Positions 1-11,655 of a stretch of 64,000 nucleotides of DNA are shown here, in pieces. The position numbers were made by a program, and so were the translations under genes. This DNA comes from Ficedula albicollis (Eukaryota > Chordata > Aves > Passeriformes > Muscicapidae), in assembly GCF_000247815.1 (NCBI RefSeq), contig NC_021700.1, forward strand, positions 22,647,208 through 22,711,207. The letters are read 5' to 3'. Positions within the stretch are counted from its first letter, which is position 1; every line of letters starts with the position of its first letter. Under the pieces are notes generated by a model. It saw only the letters and a program-made list of their open reading frames with translations. It ran no database searches and was not told where the DNA came from.

Positions 1-701
1 TTCCCAGATTGCACATGCTTGACTTCTACATACCTCGAATGGCTGCATAGTTGCAAGGACTGTGCTATATTTGTACCTGCTCATAGTGTGCTGAAATAAC
101 CCTTTTCTCCATGGAGTTACCAGGTCTCTCCTACCTGCTTTTCTTTGTCTGCAAAAGCTTCAACGAGGTTGCTTTTGGCAGGCATTGAAGATAACTGCCA
201 ATTTTTTTGCCTGGACTCTGTACTCCTCTACAGTTTAGCAGAGATACCTCAAAACCCTACAAGCGTTTCTTTTCGGTGACAGATTTTCTGAAGTAACTAA
301 TGACAAGTAGTCCAAAGAAAATGCTATGACCTACTATAAGCAGGAGAAAATAAGTAGTTTAAAGCAAGAAGAACTTCCAGGGAAATATTAGAACCAGACA
401 GACCAGGACCAGCATAGGGCACAGCAGCCTTGCTGAGTTTATCATATGCATTTAAGCTTCCTTGAAAAGTTGAAATGATCCTTGACCAGCTTTTTGATAA
501 GTCTTTTAAATTGGGGCAGTATTTCCCAGTGCTAATGAAAAGCCCTTCATGATTAATTCAATATCCTGATATTTGAAGAGAACTGCTGTTGTGGTATTAT
601 ACAGCTATCACAGAAAATTACCATTTCAGGACAGATGGTGCAGTGGTGTTGATGAGTAACAATTAAGCACAATCATTAAGGGCTCTTCTGATCTCCAGCT
701 G
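1..701. other. Intergenic, nothing recognised
   Basis: AT-rich single-copy-looking sequence with no ORF of note, no repeat I recognise and no splice-flanked conserved coding segment on either strand. It ends where an LTR-like element begins. Confidence 0.5.
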
Positions 702-1740
702 TCTTGGTTTGAAAGACGGATGTCTGCTAAGGAAGGCAGGAGCCTCCCTTGGAACGGAAAATGCAAACCCCTTCCCTCCGAATTATTATGATTTTGAAAT
801 TAAGGGGCTCTCAGGGAAAGATATAAGGATAGGAAAACAGTTCTTTACTAGCGTGTAACAAAGCAAACAAACAACAAGAACCGCAGCATTAACCACAACC
901 AGAGCAGGAGCCCAGGGACCCCTGTGGGCCGCGGGCACTTTCCCCATGGTGCAGTTCCGGGCACGGCCAGCAGGGGCGCTGCTGGCTCCTGGCCGGGCAG
1001 GGCGGGTGCGGTGATTCCCCCGCGCCTGCAGGGGGCGCTGTGGGGCGGCTCGGGCAGTGCACGGGAATGGCGGCGGGGCCCGGACGGGAAGGGGTGGAGA
1101 GAGGCTTTGGTTCTAAAAACCCCTGGGGCATCCAAACCCACTGCCCAGAGGGGAAGGGATGGGAGAGAGGCTTTGGTTCTAAAAACCCCTGGGGCATCCA
1201 AACCCACTGCCCAGAGGGGAAGGGATGGGAGAGAGGCTTTGGTTCTAAAAACCCCTGGGGCATCCAAACCCACTGCCCAGAGGGGAAGGGATGGGAGAGA
1301 GGCTTTGGTTCTAAAAACCCCTGGGGCATCCAAACCCACTGCCCAGAGGGGAAGGGATGGGAGAGAGGCTTTGGTTCTAAAAACCCCTGGGGCATCCAAA
1401 CCCACTGCCCAGAGGGGAAGGGATGGGAGAGAGGCTTTGGTTCTAAAAACCCCTGGGGCATCCAAACCCACTGCCCAGAGGGGAAGGGATGGGAGAGGCT
1501 TTGGTTCACAAACCCTGGGTTTGTGATAAGATAAGGGATAAGATGTATCAGAAGCTCCACGGCTGAAGCCGGAACTGCGGGATGTCTGGCAGGGCAGGGG
1601 GCAGAGGCAGAAGAAAGGCAGCTCCCGGTTGTGGCTGCCAACTCCTCTCCCCAAACTGCAGCCTGATCGCCATCCTCCCAAGCCCAGGGCAAGAGAGAGC
1701 TCAGCCACCCCCCAGTCTCTCAATATCTCTGTCCCTCTGA
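702..1740 (+). mobile_element. Probable passerine endogenous-retrovirus LTR (ERVL-like), solo or fragmentary
   Basis: The segment opens with TGTCTTGGTTTGAAAG and continues with a purine-rich stretch about segments 'gcaggagcctccc', 'gaattattatgattttgaa' and 'ttaaggggctctcagg'. I recognise this order as that of a common passerine LTR family, from memory and not from a search. It changes near 870 into GC-rich sequence holding a 66-bp minisatellite, then a GC-rich tail to about 1,740. No gag, pol or env reading frame follows, so it is at most a solo LTR or LTR plus a short internal piece. I could not define a target-site duplication, so the right end is approximate. The orientation is taken from the TG start. 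Confidence 0.5.
1098..1498. repeat. 66-bp minisatellite, six full copies plus a partial
   Basis: The landmark ctttggttct recurs at 1105, 1171, 1237, 1303, 1369 and 1435, exactly 66 bp apart. A seventh, diverged start (ctttggttcaca) lies at 1499 after a 2-bp shortening. The copies are identical by eye. Because 66 is divisible by 3, every frame without a stop stays open through the array, which explains repetitive ORFs of 164-291 codons on both strands. None has coding features beyond the repeat. Confidence 0.95.
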
Positions 1741-2454
1741 GAAAAACTCCCAGAGAGAAAAAAAGTGTAGCCTAATGCTACATTTGTCTCCCTAGCCACT
1801 TATTTTAGTATTTTTAAGTACCCATAAGTACCAATAAGTACTCAGCAGTTAGTGTCCTTGCAACTTAGGGGGGAAAATTCTGTAAGTAAAAAGAAAGGAA
1901 CCCAACCTTATAACATCATTGAAGTCATCCACTGAAGACATGTATATGAAAAGTCAGTATGACTTTTTTCTGCTAGAAAGGTCTTTCTAGAGGATTGTTT
2001 TTATCTTTGGAAGACTAAATTAAAGGGGCTGATTTGAACTATGACTTTTGATTCTCTTTCTGAAGTGTTAAATGGTTTAGAAAACGCTTTCTGACAACAA
2101 AGAGTTACAAAGTATACTTTTAATTATTGAAGACTGTTACATTAATATCTCAGTGTTAAGTTTCTAATTTTGACCAACTAGATAAACCAGATCTTTAAAA
2201 CTTTGTACTGTCAGAGCTCCACAAAGTCACGAGAAAAAGTGTCCAAACTCCATCCTCAAAAAGTACAAATGTGTTGCTATTTCAGTGCAAAATAGTTTTG
2301 GGTCAAGTATGGAGAAAAGGTGACTAACATGGATAGTTTCACGAACAAGGTTGTTTGGTATTTTCTCAGTAGGAGAAGGACAATTGAAATGTCACATGAA
2401 ACAAATAACAGTGATTTGATTTGCATTTAAATACACTAAGATCCATCAGAGTCT

Positions 2455-2586
2455 AAGAATGATTGGGTGACTCCTTCGTTTTACCCTCCATCTTACCAAG
2501 AGGAAGCTGACTGGTGATTTCCAAGAATGATTGGGTGACTCCTTCGTTTTACCTTCCATCTTACCAAGAGGAAGCTGACTGGTGAT
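2455..2586. repeat. Two-copy tandem duplication, 68-bp period
   Basis: The segment starting aagaatgattgggtgactcc at 2455 is repeated from 2523, with about 64 bp shared and a single visible C/T difference. The high identity points to a recent duplication. Confidence 0.95.
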
Positions 2587-4093
2587 AAGCTTGAGCTTAG
2601 CCTAGTTGAAATGGTTTCCTGCACACTGCAGCTCTTCATTTACCTTCTGTAACACATTTCCCAGGTTCTACTCTAAACCTGATATACAGGATCAATAGTC
2701 CATCCCATTTCCAGTCTGTAGTCTGTCTGCAATAAGACAGATAGTTGCAAGTAGTGATAGTTGGATATCACAGCCAAGCCAGTGATATCAGCATTTATAT
2801 CCAGAATCTTTTGGATGTAAAAGAGGGAGAAAAATCACTGATTTTGGTTGTGATGTCAGTATTGAAGTCCAATATGTGAGCTGAGCACTGAGGCCTTTGG
2901 AGACAGTCTTCAATTAAGACACAGCCAGGAGTAGCCTGCATGCTAAAAGCTGCATTGTAGTGGCAACATCCTAAACAGACATGATTAAACAAATCTGCAT
3001 CACAAACATGACCTGTTCATACTGTGTGTCAAATGAGGAAAAGCAGAGCACTGCTTGCAGCTGCTTGCACTGGGATTGAAGGGAAGAACAGAGCCTGGAG
3101 GTCTTGAGCAGAGATGAGGATGGTAAAACCAGGTTCAATTGCAGGCTCCCTGCAAACAGGCCCCTTGATGAATGAGGAAAATTTAAACCCTGGGATTCCT
3201 CTGTGTCACAACAAAAGATACTATGAGGTGAAGACATGTAAGTACAAAGCAGGATGAAATATCCATTCTGATATTTACAGAGATAGAACAGAATCACAAT
3301 TGCTTCATAGATAATAGTAACTATTCATCCTAATTTTCTGCAGAAAGCCTATAGTCTACAACAGGGTCATGCTAACCCATTGTCCTCTTCTCCCCAAATA
3401 AAAGAATGTAGGATACCTAGAGAACAGAAAGCACATGTTAAATATCTGGCTTGTGCCTAGGTATTATCCTCCTTCTTCCTACATAATAACCTCCTCTTCT
3501 CTATTTATATTCACATCTATATTTAATGCTCACTGAAGACTATGGACTTGTGTTTGATGTTCATCTGAAGACATGATTCATCAGAATCCTCATCTTTAGT
3601 AATGGGAAAAGGCTGTGGTAGAAAAAAAAAAACAGATGAGCGCTTTTCATCTTGGTAGCCATGTAACCTTTCTGTGAACTTGAAAAGCCATACAAAAATG
3701 GCAGTCTCAGCCTATTGTGGTTGATTCACAAAGTTTTTTGAATGCTGCATGATCCTCCCTAGCAGTATCTGATCTATCCTTCTTTAAAGAACACTCGTTA
3801 AAAAGAGACAGCAAATCACTCATTCCTTGACCTACCATGTCTGTTGTTTTTAACATGAGATGTAAAAACATTCTATTAGATATAAGAAGTTTTTGAATAA
3901 ACAGATGTTATCATTTCTATGTCTGTAGTCCTGAGAGTGAAAAACAAGGACAATAGGTCAATCATTAACTTGTTTTTCTTGCTTTACCCTGTACCCAGAG
4001 CCACCAGTGCTGACTCCCAAGCAACTGGTCAGAAGAGAGCATGGCACTCCCTTCCCTGCTATCAACATAAACCCTCAAAAAACAATCTACTCT

Positions 4094-4238
4094 AGGGTCA
4101 CTGAATGCAGACAGCTGAAAAGCCTCTGATACAAACTCACCCCAAGAACAGTCCACTGATCTTTCGTAGGGTCACTGAATACAGACAGCTGAAAGGCCTC
4201 TGATACCAACTCACCCCAAGAACAGTCCACTGATCTTT
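4094..4238. repeat. Two-copy tandem duplication, 74-bp period
   Basis: The segment starting agggtcactgaat at 4094 recurs at 4168, followed by the same roughly 70 bp with three or four substitutions. Confidence 0.93.
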
Positions 4239-5799
4239 CTTACCAGAATAAAAGGAGCACCAGACTACTTTGTGTCATGGAACATATATGCTCAGAGTCT
4301 CCTATACATCCTTACACAGAGAATGCCAATGTACATGGGGTAAAAGTATTCCTACATACAGAGCAAGTTGCTATCTATTAGTTATCACGACTTCATAAAC
4401 CTTTTTGCACAAAAAATAGGTTTACCCCCCCCTTTTCCAAATTAGCTATTTCCCTTAAAATAACTAACATCAGCCTATTAGAGATCAGACATAGCTGGAT
4501 TAGATGACACTATAATTTAAGAATATAATTTAATGTGAACTTCTTATTCCAATGTGAAAGATTGAAATTCCACTGGATATGTGAATTCATTAAACAGAAG
4601 ATATTTTCATCCATCAGAATACATTCTTTACAGAAATAAGAAACCAACTTCCAAATTTACAGTTGCTATCAGGGATATTGCAATCTTGTTGGAATTAAAA
4701 ACCCTTAATTTCTGGAAAAGGAAAAGCATGAACCCTCACCTCTCTCATCCTACCTTCCCCAAAGGAACATCAGTCAAAAAAGTAAGCAAGGAACCAAAAT
4801 GCCTGGCTGTAACTGCATCTGCATCGTGGTGAAGCCAAATCAGAAGGTGTGGTCTGGATGCCCAAAGCACTAGCCCTGAAAGGGGCAGGTGGCTGAGACA
4901 GGTTCATCTCATAACCTCAAACAACACTGCAGTACCTTTTGTTTGCTCAAAATGGTTCCTCAGCTCCAAAACATCCTGGAGCTTCTCTGAAATTGACATC
5001 AAATTTTCAAATGCATCTCCTCCTGGGAGAGATACAGAGCAGAGCCTCAGCCCCAAATGCCTGAGGCAGTGATGGGCAGGCCAGGAAGCAGGAATCACAC
5101 ACAGGTATATCATCCTGCCACAGGGAAGGTTTTCAAGGGTATAAACCCATCAGCTGCACCAGGCCACCTGGTTGGGATGGGTACAATTGGATTGTGGCAC
5201 CAACCTGAGTCAAGCTGGATCGTCCTCCTGGGCTGGGTTTTGTGACACCTTGCTGGCCAAGGGAGCCAGAGCAGGAGGTCCGTGCTGTCTATGCTTCTGT
5301 TGCCAGAAGAAAGCCGTGTCTGAGTCTGGCCTCAGTGACATCATGAACTGACATGTCTGGGACCAGGAACCTCATGCAATATTTTAATCTTCTCTGTCAC
5401 TTCACACCCATTTGTGTGCATACCCTGTACTTCTGGACTTCTCTACAAGAGCATGCCATTTTCAACACCCTTTCTCCTCATTCCAGCAGACTTGCCTCTT
5501 TGCTTTCTCTTGCCCTTACTGCCTGCATGCTTGACTTGGGGACCCAGTACCCAAGTGCTGCGGAAAGGCTCAGGTGACACACCATGACACTGGAATGGCT
5601 GTACTAGAAATCAAGGAGGTCACAGGCACTTCCTTCCATCAGCATGGGTATCACAGCACCACATAAGGGAAAATCTGATCCATGCAACCTAGAAAATATT
5701 CCCACAGGTGCATGATGAGATTAAAACCAAAAGGGCAGATCATGTGCTGCTCCAATTTTCTGCTATAGTCAGTCTTCCCCACATCCCTATTTAAAAGCA

Positions 5800-6250
5800 A
5801 GGATTGAAACACATTTCCATCCTTGATATTTCTGCATTATAATTGTTTGTAAATGCCATTTTTTCTTTAATTACCCCTTCCTACATATGCATGAGAATGA
5901 TAGGATAAAGAACAATACAACACTGCAATTGAATTACAAAAGCATAGCAAAAGCATTGTCCTATTAACTTCATAGTAGTGATGTGTTATAAAATGCAAAG
6001 AGGGAGTAATTTGTTTATAAATATGTTAGTTAGGTGGAGCAAATGCCATATTGCCTGATTGCAACTGATTGCAAAGCACGCCTCCTAGCAATGCAAAATG
6101 TAGTTAATAAAACTACCTTTATGATTTTTATTACAGCCTTTTAGCATAAATAGCTAATAACCAATTTACATTAATGGTATTAGCACAAATGTAAATTAGT
6201 GTCTTTTTGTTTGTATTACTTAAGTGCAGTTCCATTGCAAGACAATTGTA
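5800..6250. promoter_or_regulatory. Candidate conserved noncoding element (weak)
   Basis: AT-rich stretch dense in homeodomain-like cores (several TAAT/ATTA), with ATGCAAAT-like and TTTGCATA-like octamers and no repeat signature. Gene deserts beside developmental or signalling genes often hold such elements, but nothing here proves function. Only a cross-species alignment could. Confidence 0.2.
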
Positions 6251-8019
6251 TTTGGCACCATTCCATTAACTGGAGAGATCTAGGAAACTGATACAGTCCC
6301 AGGGCCTGCCCAAGGAATATTAATCCAGAAAAGAAATTGCACTGCATACCTCCTTACTAGCTGGGGCCTCACAAAGAGCACATCTGCTTTTTGTACCCAA
6401 GCCTGCTCCTCCATCACACATGCTGGCATAGAGACAACACCCAAGCAGGTTGGTGCAGCTTTAAATCAGGTTTAGAAGCCAGTTTCCAGACCCAAACAGC
6501 ATTTCAAGATTTCATCTGCTTTCCTGTTCTAAGTCACAGGCACCAAGGTCTTAGGAAACTGGTTGCCACCCACCTTAACAAAGAGCCCCCAGTAGTTAGG
6601 ACATTCACTCAGAAAGGGGTACTAAGTAGTTCTTGCAGAGGCACGGCAGCTGCACTGGGGATGACACCAGGCTACACTCAAAAAAGGGGCTGTTACCTTC
6701 CTATGCTCTCCTGGTCAAGATCTTCTCTGCTAGCAAACACTCTCTTGCTCCTGACTACTCAGGACTTCTTCCTCCTCCCAGTGGTGAAATGGTTGTCCTG
6801 AATCCAAGACACATATGTCACGTTTTCTTCAGTGTAGCAAGTGATGTGGAACCTTGCACAGGATTTACACCACCACTTCTCCCCTTTTCCCAGGTGATGG
6901 CTTTCCTGTTTGACATCTAGAAAAATGGATGGTTATAATTTTTATTGGTGCAAATGGCAGGTGGAAAGAGGGACCTTTACAACCTACTAAATCAATGCTT
7001 CTGAAAGCCAAAGATCAAATGTAAACATTGGCAAATTACTGGTAAGGCATGTGAAAGCCATGCAATCCTGCCTGCTGTAGAAACAGGTTTTCCATTTCAG
7101 GCCCCATTCATCCAGGACCTTTCATATTCACTGGGTCTTTCTTTAGTCATGCTATATAAGCAGCTATTGTAAATACTGAAAGCCAATTTTCCCATATACT
7201 TAAGAGTGTTGCTGGAAGAACAATAAATCATTCATCTATTTCCAATTTCATTACCCTTTATGCGATATTGATACAAAAGCATCATTTCCATCCATCTGCT
7301 TGTTTCCTAGATGAAGACTAGAAGAAAGGCTTCTTCATACAAATTGGCAGTAAGCTGTTTTCCTTTAATCAGTACAGAAGGTGACAGACATTTTCTACTA
7401 CCTCATGGTTTTGAACAAGGGATGCATGTACTGGTAGTGTGGAATTTTGATTCCAAGCATGCAAAACATTTGGCTAAATTTTACTGTTGTTAACACCAGT
7501 CTAACATCTTCAGAAAATCCCAATGAACAGAGAGTGTTTTTTTCCTTTTGAGTATGAACAGCCATTTTAAAGAATCATCATATAAATACACATATTTACA
7601 TGTTAACTACAGCTCCCTCTTACCCTTAGCATGAGCAATGTCATTCTAGCAGATTAACAGAACAACAGTAGACCTCAGACTCACACTTGTGCTGCACTAC
7701 TATATACCAAGGATAATTTCATTGAAGTTCAACAAATTCTGTTGATGCATCTCCAGTGTAAATGAGATCAGAAACAGTCTTTGTGACCTCTGGGTCTTTT
7801 TGTCCACTACATGCACAGAACATAATGAAGTAAGCAAACATAGTAGACAAGATAATGCTATCCCTGCAGAGTATTAAATACTAATGCAATTAACGACATC
7901 AACATTATGAGATGAGTGTTATGAGCGGCCAAGACTCAAGAGAAATAAAAGAGGAAAATCACTTCACTGGAGACCTGGCACCAGAAGACAGAACCCATGA
8001 TACGAGGTCAGGGCTGAAG

Positions 8020-8420
8020 ATTGTTCTGATTTGGTAATTACTTAGGTTCCATCTGATTTAAATTAGGTGGACTAAGGGAAACACTTAATGGTTTCACTTC
8101 CATTCCTAAGCAACAAGATCAATGCTCCAGCTGGCTCGTGTGCCTCTCTTGCATATTATGAGCCATAAAAATACCAAATTGAGCTAATTATGATTCATGT
8201 TAAACTTATACCGTCCAATCCAAATCCCATTATCTGAATGTAAAGATTCCCAGAGGTTCCATAGAGTTTGGATTAGATCTGCAGTGACACATGCCAAGTA
8301 TGTAAGGCCAAAAGGAGCTGACTAAACCAGTGTAATTTTGGCACGACTCTATTAAAGTCTGTGAGGCTACTCTGATTTATGTGGGTCTGAAAAAAGAATT
8401 TAACCATTAGTGATTTGCCC
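8020..8420. promoter_or_regulatory. Candidate conserved noncoding element (weak)
   Basis: Complex, non-repetitive sequence with clustered TAATTA/ATTA and TTATGA motifs (for example near 8185-8215). It is chosen by texture only and has no coding potential on either strand. Confidence 0.18.
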
Positions 8421-8689
8421 TGGAATACAGTGTGCTTGCCATTTTATACCAGTCCTAAAGGTTTCAGTTTTGTTTTCTTTTCTTTTTAAATCCTAATTAT
8501 TTTTTCTTTCAACTGTATCTGTTATGTGTTCTCCTGACAATTTTTCAGACAAAAGATTCTACGTAGTTCATGATTGCTTCCAGTAAAAATACTGAATGCA
8601 ACCTATATTAGGACAGGAAAGCTTCTAGTATAGCACAGTCTTGAGACTCAGGTCTTCCACTTCAGGAGTATTCTGTTCTCACTTGGCAT

Positions 8690-8880
8690 TAATAATATAG
8701 CCTAAGAGAAAATGAGAGAAGGATTTGGTCAATTATACGAGCACAATTTTTTACAGAACCAGCTTGAAAGTGACAGAAATAATCATTAATGAAGATTAAT
8801 GGGAAAATTCTGGGGCACAGAAATAATTATTTACTATTGCACTTTAGAGGCACAAATGGGAGAACAAAAAATGAATGATC
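8690..8880. promoter_or_regulatory. Candidate conserved noncoding element (weak)
   Basis: Short AT-rich block with several ATTAATG/CATTAATG-type cores around 8783-8803 and no repeat signature. It is an inference from motif density only. Confidence 0.15.
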
Positions 8881-10189
8881 ACAAGAGTTACAAGCTGGTC
8901 TGATGTAGTGTGTTCAGGAGTATATGTCTATTAATAAACTCTTACACCAGTATTTCAGTATGAACAATAATATCTCAAAGCTTCCTGCAACTGCCACAGC
9001 CTTGGCTCAGATTTACTGAGAAGGAACCACCTGCTGCTCTGCAGCAATAATTGGGTTAAAAATCTGGTAAAACAGCACTTGTTTCTTCCAAGGCTGGCTG
9101 GTTGAGGCAGCTCCCACAACTGAGCAGCTGTACTGTGGTCTCTGCTGTTGGTGTCAACATCCCCACTGGCCACCAAAGCAGAGGAACCAGCAGCACCTGC
9201 ATGACTCACAAACACATAGGAGGCCCAATATTTTACAGGTAAAGGTATTAACAAGAAAAGAGAGTTTTCCTTCATTTTCAAGAGCTATCTCCTGCATGGA
9301 AAAAGCCCTTTTCTTTATCACTGGGAAGAGAACTTTTTACAGTAAAAGTACAGGACAGACTTCCCTTGAGATAGACAAAGCTCAGCAGAGTTCAGCTGCT
9401 GATTTGATGCTTCTTACAATCCCCTTGAATATTCGAATGCTTTGACATTGCGATTAAGGGATAAAACTGTGTATTCCACAAACCTACCTTGATCTGGCAA
9501 CATTTACAAGGGCTAAAACATCCTTTTTAAAAGGTGTTTTAAAGACATACTGAGGCACAGATTTAATAGTTTGGATTTAGTCAGGTATGGATGGAATAGC
9601 TATTTAAAAAATCAAACAGCATGCACATCACATCCAGCAGAGGTGGATGATATTTGCTGCAGTTCAAACTGCCCTGTTTTCCCAGAGTCATTGCATTACC
9701 AGCACTATATCCTAATTTAACCGATCTGTAAAAGTGCTTTGGAATATGGAAAAGTGAAGAATCCATATTAAACAAATTTCTCTTCTGTTCTATTTAAAAG
9801 TTAAAGTAAACTAGTAAAAAGATAATAAATATCTCTCCTTGCTTTATGCAGGTGGGAATATCCATCATTAAATGCTTGAGAAGTCTTACTCAAAAGCCAG
9901 AGAACCCTCAGGATCCTGCTCTGCGTTGCCCCACAAAGAGATGCGGTGCCATATCCATGGGCCACTGCTGTAAAGCTGATGAGACGCTCCCCACAAGCCT
10001 CTCAGTGCCCTGGGCAGGAGCAGGCACTTCTTGGGTGGTCTGCAGAGGTGGCAAATCTGCTGCCACGCTTTGGCCAGGGGCTGGGCAGGAGCCCTTGCAT
10101 GAGCCCCATGGGTGGTCCTGTGGTACAGAGCTACACTGTACCTCTTGTCACACCTGCACTGTTTCATTTCAGAGAAGGAAGCAGGATAA

Positions 10190-10364
10190 CAGTTCCAGGC
10201 TATCCATTGTATCAGAAAGGATGCGCCAATAACTGCTCTGTCTGTGTGTATCATTCATTGGACAACTTCTCTAGGGGGCAGTTCCAGGCTATCCATTGTA
10301 TCAAAAAGGATGTGCCAATAACTGCTCTGTCTGCGTGTATCATTCATTGGACAACTTCTCTAGG
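10190..10364. repeat. Two-copy tandem duplication, 89-bp period
   Basis: The segment cagttccaggctatccattg occurs at 10190 and again at 10279. About 86 bp of shared sequence follows, with three or so substitutions. Confidence 0.95.
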
Positions 10365-11113
10365 GGAAAAAAAACTCTCCAGAGGGTGTATAGGAACAAA
10401 TAAATTGTCTACAGCAATTTCAAATGCTTGGAGACCTCCTCACTGTCCATTTGCAATATCTGTTGGGAAGAGTGAGGGAACATTCAGCAGACAGCAATCA
10501 GTCACTGACAAAGCCAAATTCACCTCAGAAAGAAGGCAGGACAAGATTTGGTTAGAAAGGTGAGCGAGAGAGTGAAGTTGTCACACCAAAAAAATTTAAA
10601 TGCTACTTGTGATCAAGAACAACTGCACTAAAAACTTCGGGGGAAGGGACAGCTAAATGAAACTTCTTATTAGTGAAAAAATTACCTCTAGGAGAAAGAT
10701 GCTTCAGGAGTACAGGAATCTACTCCTGGCACTCAGCTGGTGACTCTCTCAGTCTGCTGACAGGCAAGCAGGGCAGGGTTGTTTGCCCAGCCCCATCAGT
10801 GCTCCCCACAGCCATCACAGCTGTGAGCCCTGAACCCTGAGAGCCCCTGGCACCTCCCACCCACCTATTTGGACAGCTCTGCTTTTACCTGCCAGCACCC
10901 CTGGCCTGCAGTCAAAATGCAAATATTCTGATGTCTGATGATCTCCCCAAGGACTTCAACACCATCAGCCTCACACATGGCTCCAGATGACCAACAGCAT
11001 AGCGCATAAGTGCAAAAAGTAAATTACTTATGCAAATATCAGGCTAAAGTTGTGTTGAATTATGTGCCTGTCTTGTCCCTAGTTCCTGTCAAATGCCTCA
11101 ACAGACAATGTTG
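10365..11113. other. Intergenic, nothing recognised
   Basis: No coding exon, RNA gene or mobile-element signature is visible. The 10,730-10,910 part is noticeably more GC-rich than its surroundings but does not match a family I know. Confidence 0.5.
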
Positions 11114-11655
11114 TCACATGCTGGCAACCTTCTTCCTTTCAAACCAAGCCAACCTCACAACTGCACACAGCCATCTTCCCTCACCAGAGATTCCACATCC
11201 AGTTGTTCCCTTTAGGAAGAAGTTTCCAGATGGTCTCACTCATCACAGCTGATGGACTGTCCCACTACATGCTTAGAAATCTCCTTTAATTGCTAGGAAG
11301 TGGAACATTTAAACCATTCCTTTTATGATTGTTTCTTTGCCTGCAGTGTAATTTTTGTTTGCGTTGTCTATACTCTTTTTTTTCTCACATGCTGGCAACC
11401 TTCTTCCTTTCAAACCAAGCCAACCTCACAACTGCACACAGCCGTCTTCCCTCACCAGAGATTCCACATCCAGTTGTTCCCTTTAGGAAGAAGTTTCCAG
11501 ATGGTCTCACTCATCACGGCTGATGGACTGTCCCACTACATGCTTAGAAATCTCCTTTAATTGCTAGGAAGTGGAACATTTAAACCATTCCTTTTATGAT
11601 TGTTTCTTTGCCTGCAGTGTAATTTTTGTTTGCGTTGTCTATACTCTTTTTTTTC
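11114..11655. repeat. Two-copy tandem duplication, 271-bp period
   Basis: The segment starting tcacatgctggcaacc at 11114 recurs at 11385. Both copies run through the same CTTTTTTTT tract near their ends. I see only scattered A/G differences (for example 'gccatcttcc' against 'gccgtcttcc'). The copies abut with no spacer. Confidence 0.95.

Larger units (their letters stand above)
1741..10189. other. Intergenic, gene-poor; two short tandem duplications
   Basis: I see no coding exon here. All ORFs are under 140 codons, lack recognisable motifs and have no coherent splice structure. Apart from the 68-bp and 74-bp duplications listed separately, the sequence looks single-copy and AT-rich. Three stretches rich in homeodomain-like TAAT cores are listed as weak conserved-element candidates. 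Confidence 0.55.

Noticed and set aside
848..1723. ORFs of 164-291 codons with a 22-residue repeat on both strands
   Set aside because: Product of a 66-bp (22-codon) minisatellite lying in LTR-like sequence.
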